DNA from: Spirosoma fluviale
GTDB lineage: Bacteria; Bacteroidota; Bacteroidia; Cytophagales; Spirosomataceae
DNA length: 64,000 bases
Assembly (NCBI RefSeq): GCF_900230225.1
Contig: NZ_OCNH01000001.1
Span: forward strand, 496,001-560,000
Direction of reading: 5' to 3'
Under the pieces are notes generated by a model, which searched no databases, had not been told where the DNA came from, and worked only from the letters and a program-made list of their open reading frames with translations. Shown piece after piece: positions 51,919 to 59,518 of this stretch (the first letter of the stretch is position 1; each line of letters opens with the position of its first letter). The translations under genes and the position numbers were made by a program.

Positions 51919-52860
51919 CTAATTACCTGCTTTTTGCGCAAACCGCTCCGCTAATTCATTAATCTCCTGATGCTTAACCAGAGTTTGGAGCCACTCTGCC
52001 GGAATGTGGCTGTAGCCATATAGAATGCCCGCCAGCCCACCAGCCACTGTTGCCGTTGTATCGGTATCTTCACCCAGATTAACTGCTTTCAGAACACATT
52101 CCTGGTATGATGAACTGGTTAGAAGACACCACAAACTACTTTCCAGGGTGTCGATTACATAACCTGAACTCCCAATTTCGTCTTCCCTGCATAGGCTTAT
52201 GTCTTGCTGGAGAACCTTATCAAAAAGAGCTACTTCTGTGCTGGAGAACGCTTTTGCCTTTGCGAATGCGTTGACAGAGTCCTGCATCTGCTTGTAAACA
52301 GCAACTACATCCATGTTCGCCAGGAGCCGAATGCCGAACTCTACGTAGATAAAACAGGCGAATACCGAACGGAAGTGACCATGCGTGAGACCAGACACTA
52401 ACTTAACGATCCGGTATCGTTCTTCGATTGAGGGTTCGTTTTTCAGGTGAAAGACCAATGGGAGAATCCGCATAAGTGATCCGTTTCCGTTATCATGCTC
52501 CATCATACCACCCGCTAAGGTTGGGTTAGTGCCGGAAATCAACCGGTTAAGTGAATTCCTCGTGGCATTGCCAATGTCGAATACAACATTGTGTGCGCCC
52601 CAATATCCCTCTTTATACCATCTGATAAAGGTTGAGGCCATATCGGCAATGTCGAACCCCTTGCTCAGACTTTCAGCTGTGCAGAAAAGAAGCGAGCTAT
52701 CGTCGGAAAACGTTCCGGCGGGCTGGTGCCAAACCCCGTAACCGCGCATACTCACAACCGGGTTATAGGACAAGGCTGTGCGGGATGAAAACTCTACCGG
52801 AACACCCAGTGCATCGCCAACGGCCGCTCCGAAAAATCCACCTTTTATCTGATCGATCAT
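51919..52860 (-). CDS. ADP-ribosylglycohydrolase family protein
   Basis: A 313-residue all-helical dinuclear-magnesium hydrolase that removes ADP-ribose from proteins or small molecules. Signatures are IKGGFFGAAVGDALGVPVEF at the start, the metal motif FSDDSSLLF (residues 51-59; many members have DDT) and VNLGEDTDTTATVAGGLAGILYG near the end. No ADP-ribosyltransferase partner (DraT-like or toxin) lies within the window, so the target is unknown. Confidence 0.93.
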   Translation of the reverse strand: MIDQIKGGFFGAAVGDALGVPVEFSSRTALSYNPVVSMRGYGVWHQPAGTFSDDSSLLFCTAESLSKGFDIADMASTFIRWYKEGYWGAHNVVFDIGNATRNSLNRLISGTNPTLAGGMMEHDNGNGSLMRILPLVFHLKNEPSIEERYRIVKLVSGLTHGHFRSVFACFIYVEFGIRLLANMDVVAVYKQMQDSVNAFAKAKAFSSTEVALFDKVLQQDISLCREDEIGSSGYVIDTLESSLWCLLTSSSYQECVLKAVNLGEDTDTTATVAGGLAGILYGYSHIPAEWLQTLVKHQEINELAERFAQKAGN

Positions 52861-52890
52861 ACTAAGAATAACAAAAGAGCTAATAGATTA

Positions 52891-53022
52891 GTCGCGTTAG
52901 CGATCAGATGTTTGTAGGCTTGTGTTTTAGGAGTGGCTTTTGGTCGCGTAGCGATCAAACTATGCTTTGGTTCGATCGCTACGCGACCAAAAGCTATTCA
53001 CAGAATTGTTTTCTACAAACAT
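52891..53022. repeat. Nested REP-like palindrome
   Basis: The unit GTCGCGTAGCGATC is itself a small hairpin (TCGC-gta-GCGA). It occurs at 52943-52956 and inverted at 52974-52987 within a perfect 20-bp inverted repeat (52937-52956 with 52974-52993), which extends to about 26 bp with two G-U pairs. A further variant copy with one extra T is at 52891-52905. Outside these, ATGTTTGTAG (52908-52917) pairs with 53013-53022. It fills most of the gap between two minus-strand genes. Confidence 0.85.
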
Positions 53023-53137
53023 TGCGTCCCTACAGGACTATCTTACAACTTGAATTTATTTCATCGTTAATTAGAATCATGTCAGATGTGAGTAAGGTTC
53101 TTGTACGCGTACTCAAAATACACGCATCGACTGTCTC

Positions 53138-53548
53138 CTAATTCTTCATTTTGACCGAACCGGCGCACACATCGCCTTCCTCAATTCCCATTAGCCACAC
53201 GGTGAGGGTTCGGGTTCTCTGCTGAGTAAGTTCTGTGCGGTAGGCGGCTTCGCACATCGGTTGCGCACTACCGTAATAGCCAGCCGGTCGATCCGGGTAT
53301 TTCATCTTCACTTCGGCGTCCCGAAACTGTACCCAGATTCGCTGTGCGTTTTTCAGGCTTTTAATGAACTCAGGATCAGCGCCATATTGCTTCAGCACTT
53401 TTTGATAGACGGAATTCAAGGCTTTGTCGGCTTGTTGCAGGGCCTGAGCCTCGGCATTACTCATGGATGCCTGCGTTTGGCCAAACGATGCGGTGACGAC
53501 GAGCAGGAGAGAGCTAACAATGAACAGCTTACGAATAGTGATTGGCAT
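53138..53548 (-). CDS. LprI-like (DUF1311) secreted protein
   Basis: A 136-residue exported protein with signal peptide (LLLVVTASFGQTQ). The DUF1311/LprI domain is seen in LQQADKALNSVYQKVLKQYGADPEFIKSLKNAQRIWVQFRDAEVKM and the later Cys-containing end (PMCEAAYRTELTQQRTRTL, GDVCAG). LprI of mycobacteria inhibits lysozyme, but most family members are uncharacterised. Lies 32 nt past the stop of the oxoprolinase gene and could be read from the same promoter. Confidence 0.88.
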   Translation of the reverse strand: MPITIRKLFIVSSLLLVVTASFGQTQASMSNAEAQALQQADKALNSVYQKVLKQYGADPEFIKSLKNAQRIWVQFRDAEVKMKYPDRPAGYYGSAQPMCEAAYRTELTQQRTRTLTVWLMGIEEGDVCAGSVKMKN

Positions 53549-53580
53549 AGTAGTCAGGTATTGAAAGTGGTTGTTATCGG

Positions 53581-56500
53581 CTACTTTATTACTGTGCCCG
53601 CGCCCCCACCCCCCGGCGTTTCGATCCGAATGCGCTCCCCCGCCTGCATGGCTCGGGTAAATATACCAGGCAGCTTTTCTGTTTGGCCGTCGGCATGAAT
53701 CAGGGTTTGCTGACCCGTTTCGCCCGCGTTTCCGCCGTTCAGCCCGTAGGGTTTTGCCACCCGATGCTGGCTGAGGAGCGTGGCCTGGACAGGTTCCAGA
53801 AATTCAATTTCGCGGATAATACCGTCGCCCCCGTGCCACTGGCCGGTTCCGCCCGAACCGGTGCGAATGCTGAACTCATGCAGCCGAACGGGGTATCGAC
53901 GTTCCAGTTCTTCGGGGTCGGTGAGTTTGGTGTTGGTCATGTGCTGATGCACCGCCGACCGGCCATCGGCACCAACCGTGGCCCCCGCGCCCCCGCCAAT
54001 GGTTTCGTAATACCCGAATGGATTTGGCGCTTCTGCCGACTTCCCGAACAGAAAATTGTTCATTGTTCCCTGGCTACAGGCGGCTAAGCCCAGCGCTTTT
54101 AACAAGGTATCGACCAGCCGCTGACTTACTTCGGTGTTGCCGCCTACCACAGCTGGGCAATCGGCGGGGGAGTTGGGGAAAATTGGGTTCAGGAAGGAAG
54201 ATTCCGGCAGAATGAGGTCGACCGGGGCCATTAATCCTTCGTTTAAGGGAATATCTTTATCGCACCAGAGCCGCAGCACATACAGCACCGCGCTGTACAG
54301 AATGGATATATTGGCGTTGAGATTAGTGGGATGAACGCCCGATGTTCCCGAGAAGTCGAATGTTATCCGGTTGTTGGCTACGCTGATTTTTACACAGATT
54401 GTATGGCCATCGTCGAGGGATTCTTCGGCCGTAAATATCTGCCCATTGAGTGGTTTCAGGACTGTAAGAATGGCATCGCTGGCCGATTGCTGGAGCCGGT
54501 TCATGTAGTGTTGCACGGTCGCCAGTCCATACTGCCGGACGAGGGTTTGCAGAGCCATTTCGCCCGCTTTCAGGGAAGCCAGTGCGGCTTCGATATCCGC
54601 CTGATTTTCGGCCAGGGCGCGGGTCGGGTAGGGGGCATCGGTAAAATGAGCCGCTAATCCGGTTGTGTCGTTGTTGCTTTGCCATAGGAAGTCGCCCGCT
54701 TTCACTACGTACATGGGTTTCAGCACCACCCCTTCTTCAATCAGCGACGTGGCGTCGGGCGGCATAGAGCCCGGCACTTTTCCGCCAATCTCGGCGTGGT
54801 GCGCCCGGTTGATGACGTAGCCGATCAATTGTGGGGGAGTGCCCGAAGATTCATCGGTAAAGACGCCACTGATCAGCGTAACATCGGGCAGATGAGAGCC
54901 ACCGTATTTAGGGTGGTTGGTGATGGCCACATCGCCCGGATTTAGAGCTAATTTGTCCAGGACCAGCCGGGCACAAACGCCCAGGCTACCCAGGTGAACC
55001 GGAATGTGGGGTGCATTGGCAACTAGTTCGGCATTGGCATTGAGCAGGGCGCAGGAGAAATCCAGCCGCTCCTTCACATTCACCGAGAAGGCCGTCCGTT
55101 GCAATTGTGCGCCCATTTCTTCGGCAATGGCGCGGAAACGCTGGGTAAATAATTCAAGCTGAATAACCTCGTTCGCTTCTGATTCGCCCGGCTCTTCAAT
55201 GTCGGCAATGTAGTCGACAAGGGCATTTTTGTCCGCCTGAACAACCAGCCGCCAGCCTGGTTCGATGAATGCCGAAGAGGTTGTGTTAAGCAATAAAGCC
55301 GGACCGCGAAAGGTGTCGCCTTCCTGCAACTGTGTCCAGTCGTAAGCGGGGTAAGCGTCTGTTTCAAAGGCAGGTACGGCGTGGCGATGCGTTATCGGAG
55401 ACCCATTCACTGGCAGTTCGTCGCCAACGGTACTGACCAGCACCCGCACGCTTTCCACCTCAATCGGGCGTGGCTGTCCGTTGGTATCGGTGGGGAAGTG
55501 GCCGTATAAATGCCGGTATTTCTGTGCGAAATCGGCGGCTAAACGGTTGCTGAAAGGCACATCGACGGTGGCTTCCTGCCCAACAAGACGCAGAAAAACA
55601 GAGTTTGATTTTGTTTCGACAGCCGTATCCGTGCCAACATCCTGCCGAAGCAGATTGGTCGCGGTTGCAATCAGCTTCCGGCATAGCTCATCAAGATCAG
55701 CCTCAACGACCGTTAGTGGTTGAAGGACGGATTGAGCAGCCATGCGTTCAATTTTTGCCTGACCAATGCCATAAGCACTCAGTAGTCCGCCATCGAAGGG
55801 CAGAATAAGCTGTTCCATGCCGAGCCGCCGGGCAATAGCGCAGCCGTGTAAGCCACCAGCACCCCCAAAAACCAGCAGCGAATAGGCTTTTGGGTCGAAA
55901 CCACGTGCTACCGAAATTTTTCGGATAGCCCCGGCCATCGTCTCATTGGCGATATGTTCAAACCCCCGCAGTATGGTCATGGGCGACATCACCGAACCAG
56001 CCATTTCAATCTGTTGACAGATTGCGTCGAGGGCAGTCTGGGCATTTTCGGGGAAAACAGGAATGCCAAACTGCTTTGGGTGCAGTTTTCCCAATAGTAG
56101 ATTGACGTCGGTAATGGTTAGCAATGGCACCTGGTCGGGAGTAAGCCGGGCTCCGTAACAGGCGGGTCCAGGATCGGCTCCGGCGCTATGGGGACCAACG
56201 CGCAACTGGCTTCCATCGAACCAGCAAATCGACCCCCCACCGGCGGCTACCGTTTCGATGGCCAGCGAAGGCAGTTGCAAATCGAAGGGACCAATTTTTG
56301 TTGAAAATCGGTAATCCAGCCCGCCCTGAATCCGCGCAACATCGGTACTGGTGCCGCCCATGTCGAGGGTGAGTGTGCCGCTTGTATCCGATAGCAGCAT
56401 CTTGCTGTCGGTAGTATTGACCCGCGACAGCAAGATGCTGTCGGATACCTCGGCTGCACCAATAACGCCCCCCGCCGGGCCGCTTAACAGGCTATCTTTC

Positions 56501-57423
56501 GGTTGAAACAAATCGGCCCGAACCAGTCCGCCCGCGCTGGTCATGACGCGAACCGGACCACCACCCAGTTGCTGTTGTACATTGTCCAGATACGACCGCA
56601 TAACGGGTGTCAGGTAAGCGTCGACTACCGCCGTTTGGGTTCTCGACACGTATTGCGGGGTGGTTGAAACGTTACTCGAAAGCGTTACGTAGGCATAGCC
56701 AGCACGCTGAAGCGCATCTAGTACCTGTTGTTCATGAACCGGATTTCGGTAGGCGTTGAGAAGAGATACTGCTACGGCATCAGGGTTTATTTGCTTGAGA
56801 CGTTTCAGTAAGTTAGCAAGGGTCTGCTCCGATAAAGGGGTTAAAACCTGACCATCGGCCGCGATACGCTCATCCAGTTCAACTACGGAATCGTAGAGAA
56901 CGTCGGCGGGTGGAATGGCCAGTTGGAAAAGGTTGGGCCGTTGCTGAGTACTAATTTTCAGCAGGTCTTTGAAGCCTTTTGTCACGAGCAGGGCCACGCG
57001 GCCACCTTTCCGTTCGAGCAGGGCATTCGTGCCTTTGGTGGTTCCCAACCGCATTTCCAGCGTTGGAAATGGTTCATTTATGGGCGTTCGGGTCAGCAAC
57101 CGGGTCGCTAGAACGGGCGCTTCTTCGCCCGTAAATAACTCAACGGTAAGCAGATGGTCACTGGTCTCGAACGGGCAATCCAGCGCCAAGGCACCATTGG
57201 TTTGTAATGACCTGATCGTATAAACCTCGCCTATTTCGCTGATACGAAGCTGATAACCGTCAAAAATGGGAGCGGTGAGCCAGGGGGCCACTACGTTGCC
57301 GTTTATTAATTGGCCCCGCAGCCGACTACTGCTTAGAACTTTGGCGCGGTGGAGGGTTCCGTTATCGTCCAGGGCAATGCCATCCGTAAAGGTGCCACCG
57401 GTATCAATCCAGATTTGGTACAT
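53581..57423 (-). CDS. 5-oxoprolinase / N-methylhydantoinase A-B fusion
   Basis: A 1280-residue cytoplasmic ATP-dependent amidohydrolase, most likely 5-oxoprolinase (5-oxo-L-proline to glutamate). The HyuA half has the ATP-binding DTGGTFTDG (residues 7-15), GTTKGTNALLER, SGPAGGVIGA and DMGGTSTDVA. From about residue 740 the HyuB half follows with FRAIAEEMGAQLQRTAFSVNVKERLDFSCAL, THPKYGGSHLPDV-type sequence and GGGGAGT near the end. Bacterial enzymes are often split in two; this is the one-chain form as in eukaryotes. The gap to the DeoR gene is 2 nt. Confidence 0.93.
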   Translation of the reverse strand: MYQIWIDTGGTFTDGIALDDNGTLHRAKVLSSSRLRGQLINGNVVAPWLTAPIFDGYQLRISEIGEVYTIRSLQTNGALALDCPFETSDHLLTVELFTGEEAPVLATRLLTRTPINEPFPTLEMRLGTTKGTNALLERKGGRVALLVTKGFKDLLKISTQQRPNLFQLAIPPADVLYDSVVELDERIAADGQVLTPLSEQTLANLLKRLKQINPDAVAVSLLNAYRNPVHEQQVLDALQRAGYAYVTLSSNVSTTPQYVSRTQTAVVDAYLTPVMRSYLDNVQQQLGGGPVRVMTSAGGLVRADLFQPKDSLLSGPAGGVIGAAEVSDSILLSRVNTTDSKMLLSDTSGTLTLDMGGTSTDVARIQGGLDYRFSTKIGPFDLQLPSLAIETVAAGGGSICWFDGSQLRVGPHSAGADPGPACYGARLTPDQVPLLTITDVNLLLGKLHPKQFGIPVFPENAQTALDAICQQIEMAGSVMSPMTILRGFEHIANETMAGAIRKISVARGFDPKAYSLLVFGGAGGLHGCAIARRLGMEQLILPFDGGLLSAYGIGQAKIERMAAQSVLQPLTVVEADLDELCRKLIATATNLLRQDVGTDTAVETKSNSVFLRLVGQEATVDVPFSNRLAADFAQKYRHLYGHFPTDTNGQPRPIEVESVRVLVSTVGDELPVNGSPITHRHAVPAFETDAYPAYDWTQLQEGDTFRGPALLLNTTSSAFIEPGWRLVVQADKNALVDYIADIEEPGESEANEVIQLELFTQRFRAIAEEMGAQLQRTAFSVNVKERLDFSCALLNANAELVANAPHIPVHLGSLGVCARLVLDKLALNPGDVAITNHPKYGGSHLPDVTLISGVFTDESSGTPPQLIGYVINRAHHAEIGGKVPGSMPPDATSLIEEGVVLKPMYVVKAGDFLWQSNNDTTGLAAHFTDAPYPTRALAENQADIEAALASLKAGEMALQTLVRQYGLATVQHYMNRLQQSASDAILTVLKPLNGQIFTAEESLDDGHTICVKISVANNRITFDFSGTSGVHPTNLNANISILYSAVLYVLRLWCDKDIPLNEGLMAPVDLILPESSFLNPIFPNSPADCPAVVGGNTEVSQRLVDTLLKALGLAACSQGTMNNFLFGKSAEAPNPFGYYETIGGGAGATVGADGRSAVHQHMTNTKLTDPEELERRYPVRLHEFSIRTGSGGTGQWHGGDGIIREIEFLEPVQATLLSQHRVAKPYGLNGGNAGETGQQTLIHADGQTEKLPGIFTRAMQAGERIRIETPGGGGAGTVIK

Positions 57424-57425
57424 GG

Positions 57426-58178
57426 TTAATTAATCAGCGTAATGCCCGCCTTTCGATAAGCAGATATAACATCCGGCTTTGCTTCCGTATCGGTAATTAA
57501 TACGTCGAACAGGCTTAGGGGCGCAAAATAGAGGTATTTGTTGGTTTCTAATTTCGACGAATCGCAGAGGAGATAAACTTTATCCGTTTGCCGGGCAATG
57601 GCCATTGTAATACTGGCTTCTTTCTCGCTGTTCGCACTCAACCCGTGTTCGAGCGAAATCCCGTCGACACCCATAAACGCCCGATTGGCCCGGTAACGGG
57701 CAATGTGTTCTTCGGCGATCAGTCCATGAATCGCCTGCCGATCCTTATCCACTTCACCACCGACTAGATTGACCGTCACATCCGACGTTAGTAACTCCGC
57801 CACAACAGGTAACGAGTTGGTAACGACTGCAATACGTTTGTTGCGGATGAACTGGCATAACCGGAATACCGTACTACCACAGTCCATAAAAATCACGTCG
57901 CCTTCCTGAATTTCCTGCGCGGCCAGTTGACAGATATAATCTTTCCGGTCGGCATTGAGGGCTGCTTTATTGGCAAATCGAAACGAGTCGGTGGCCAGAC
58001 TAACCTTCATGGCACCACCGCGCGTACGATACAGCAAGCCCGCAGTCGCCAGTTGAACCAGGTCGCGCCGGACGGTCATCTCGGATGTTTGCAGTAAATC
58101 AGCCAGTTCGCGGACATCGACGGAGCCACGCTCATCGACCGTTTGTAAAATAAGCCGCTTCCGGTGTTGGAAATTCAT
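57426..58178 (-). CDS. DeoR/GlpR family transcriptional regulator
   Basis: A 250-residue repressor-type regulator. The N-terminal HTH reads RKRLILQTVDERGSVDVRELADLLQTSEMTVRRDLVQLA, and the C-terminal DeoR sensor domain (isomerase-like fold) contains FMDCGSTVFRLCQFI, VVTNSLPVVAELL, VNLVGGEVDKDRQAIHG and the D-rich VYLLCDSSKLE. Such domains bind phosphorylated sugars or related metabolites. It is the first gene of the operon with the oxoprolinase, which it most likely controls. Confidence 0.95.
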   Translation of the reverse strand: MNFQHRKRLILQTVDERGSVDVRELADLLQTSEMTVRRDLVQLATAGLLYRTRGGAMKVSLATDSFRFANKAALNADRKDYICQLAAQEIQEGDVIFMDCGSTVFRLCQFIRNKRIAVVTNSLPVVAELLTSDVTVNLVGGEVDKDRQAIHGLIAEEHIARYRANRAFMGVDGISLEHGLSANSEKEASITMAIARQTDKVYLLCDSSKLETNKYLYFAPLSLFDVLITDTEAKPDVISAYRKAGITLIN

Positions 58179-58232
58179 GATGGATTACGTTGTTTTGTTC
58201 AAAAATAAACAAAATTTAACAAAAACAAACAA
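58179..58232. promoter_or_regulatory. Divergent promoter/operator with AACAAA repeats
   Basis: The 54-nt gap between the DeoR and NUDIX starts contains TTTTGTTC, AATAAACAAAA, TTTAACAAAAAC and AAACAAATG, i.e. several copies of (A)ACAAA with one inverted copy. Repeats of this kind are plausible DeoR-family operators. The gap is too short for two independent promoters without overlap. Confidence 0.45.
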
Positions 58233-58823
58233 ATGTTGGCTGAACCTACTGAACGTGTCGAAATAACGGAAGAAAAAGTATTGTCGGATAACTGGTATGT
58301 ATTACGGCGTTTCACTTTCAATTACTTAGGAAAAAACGGGGAATGGACCACGCAACAGCGGGAAGCGTATGACCGTGGAAACGGCGCAACGATTCTGTTG
58401 CATAATCCGAAAACAGACACGGTCATTCTGACCCGCCAGTTTCGGTTGCCTACTTTCGTGAATGGCAATCCAACCGGTATGCTGATCGAAGCCTGTGCGG
58501 GACTGCTTGACGACGAAGACCCGGAAGATGCCATTCGGCGGGAAACCGAAGAGGAGACGGGCTACCGGATTCAGTCGGTAGAGAAGGTAATGGAAGCCTA
58601 CATGAGTCCGGGATCGGTAACCGAGAAGTTATTTTTCTATCTCGCTGAATACACTGCCGATACCGAGCGAACGGATGGCGGTGGCATTGATGAGGAGGAA
58701 ATTGACATCCTGGAGCTATCGGTTCGTCAGGCGATGGCCATGATGGAACGGGGGGAGATCATGGATGGCAAAACAATTATGCTACTGCAGTACTTGCGGT
58801 TGAAACAGCTGAGCCAGAACTAA
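58233..58823 (+). CDS. nudK: NUDIX hydrolase, NudK-like (GDP-mannose pyrophosphatase)
   Basis: A 196-residue enzyme that probably splits GDP-mannose to GMP and mannose-1-phosphate. The Nudix box is GLLDDEDPEDAIRRETEEETGY, spaced as in E. coli NudK, and NudK-type flanks are present: AYDRGNGATILL, MEAYMSPGSVTEKLFFYLAEY, GGGIDEEEIDILEL and GEIMDGKTIMLLQYL. It may share the operator with the DeoR gene; a link to oxoproline metabolism is not apparent. Confidence 0.9.
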   Translation: MLAEPTERVEITEEKVLSDNWYVLRRFTFNYLGKNGEWTTQQREAYDRGNGATILLHNPKTDTVILTRQFRLPTFVNGNPTGMLIEACAGLLDDEDPEDAIRRETEEETGYRIQSVEKVMEAYMSPGSVTEKLFFYLAEYTADTERTDGGGIDEEEIDILELSVRQAMAMMERGEIMDGKTIMLLQYLRLKQLSQN

Positions 58824-58834
58824 TGAGTTGATTA

Positions 58835-58884
58835 CTTACTGTAGGTCAGATCCTCAAAACATCGGAATCTGGACCCACAGTAAG
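58835..58884. terminator. Imperfect hairpin between convergent nudK and Uma2 genes
   Basis: 58835-58851 pairs with 58867-58884 with one bulge and one mismatch. It lies 11 nt after nudK and 4 nt after the Uma2 stop, so it can serve both transcripts. No clear T-run. Confidence 0.5.
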
Positions 58885-58888
58885 AAAT

Positions 58889-59470
58889 TCAGTTCTTACT
58901 AAAGGTCACGTACTCGTAAACTTCAGCAAGCGATATCGATACACCAAGAGAACGTAACTCGATCACTCCATTCGGGTCAGATTGAACGGTTTTGTCCCAA
59001 CTATGCTCGGTCAGGCGATACCAGGACTCGACTTTTGGATAGTTTTGTTCAACCAATACGTACTCCTGGAAGGAAGGCAATTGTTCATATAACAAAAACT
59101 TGCCGGATTTATCAAAGGGTGCTGTACTGCGAGATAATACTTCCACAATGAGCAAAGGATTTACAATTAAATCCTCTCGGCCCCGCCAAAATTGGGGTTC
59201 TTCACAGACAACTAACGCATCTGTATAAACACCTATATTTTCGGATTCAATGTATACTTTTTGGTCGCTGTTATAAACGATGAACTTACGCGGCAGGGGG
59301 CGCAACGTGTATTTCAACGCGCCCGTTAGGTTCGCGGCAATCTGATTATGTGTTGCTTTCGCTCCCGCCATGCGAACAATTTTGCCGTTATAAAATTCAT
59401 GTTTATACTGCGACCGGGCTTCGCGAACCAGATATTCGTCAAATGAGTATTTCTTTTCGGCTGCTACCAT
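58889..59470 (-). CDS. Uma2 family (DUF820) putative endonuclease
   Basis: A 193-residue protein of the PD-(D/E)XK-like Uma2 family, abundant in Cytophagales and cyanobacteria. Motifs are YSFDEYLVREARSQYKHEFYNGKIVRMAGAKATHNQIAANL, VYTDALVVCEEPQF, NPLLIVEVLSRSTAPFDKSGKFLLYEQLPSFQEYVLVEQ, with the predicted catalytic D and ExL(S) residues. Despite the name, nuclease function has rarely been tested. No toxin-antitoxin or transposon context is visible. Confidence 0.9.
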   Translation of the reverse strand: MVAAEKKYSFDEYLVREARSQYKHEFYNGKIVRMAGAKATHNQIAANLTGALKYTLRPLPRKFIVYNSDQKVYIESENIGVYTDALVVCEEPQFWRGREDLIVNPLLIVEVLSRSTAPFDKSGKFLLYEQLPSFQEYVLVEQNYPKVESWYRLTEHSWDKTVQSDPNGVIELRSLGVSISLAEVYEYVTFSKN

Positions 59471-59518
59471 TGTCAGGATGCTTTATCAAAAATAATCAAA
59501 ACCACGTCAACGATTTCA

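Noticed and set aside
53581..57423. Hydantoin utilisation cluster
   Set aside because: No hydantoin racemase, carbamoylase or transporter accompanies the gene, so the one-chain 5-oxoprolinase reading is simpler.
58889..59470. Uma2 gene as part of a defence or toxin-antitoxin system
   Set aside because: It stands alone between nudK and a PIG-L gene, without partner genes, repeats or mobile-element marks.
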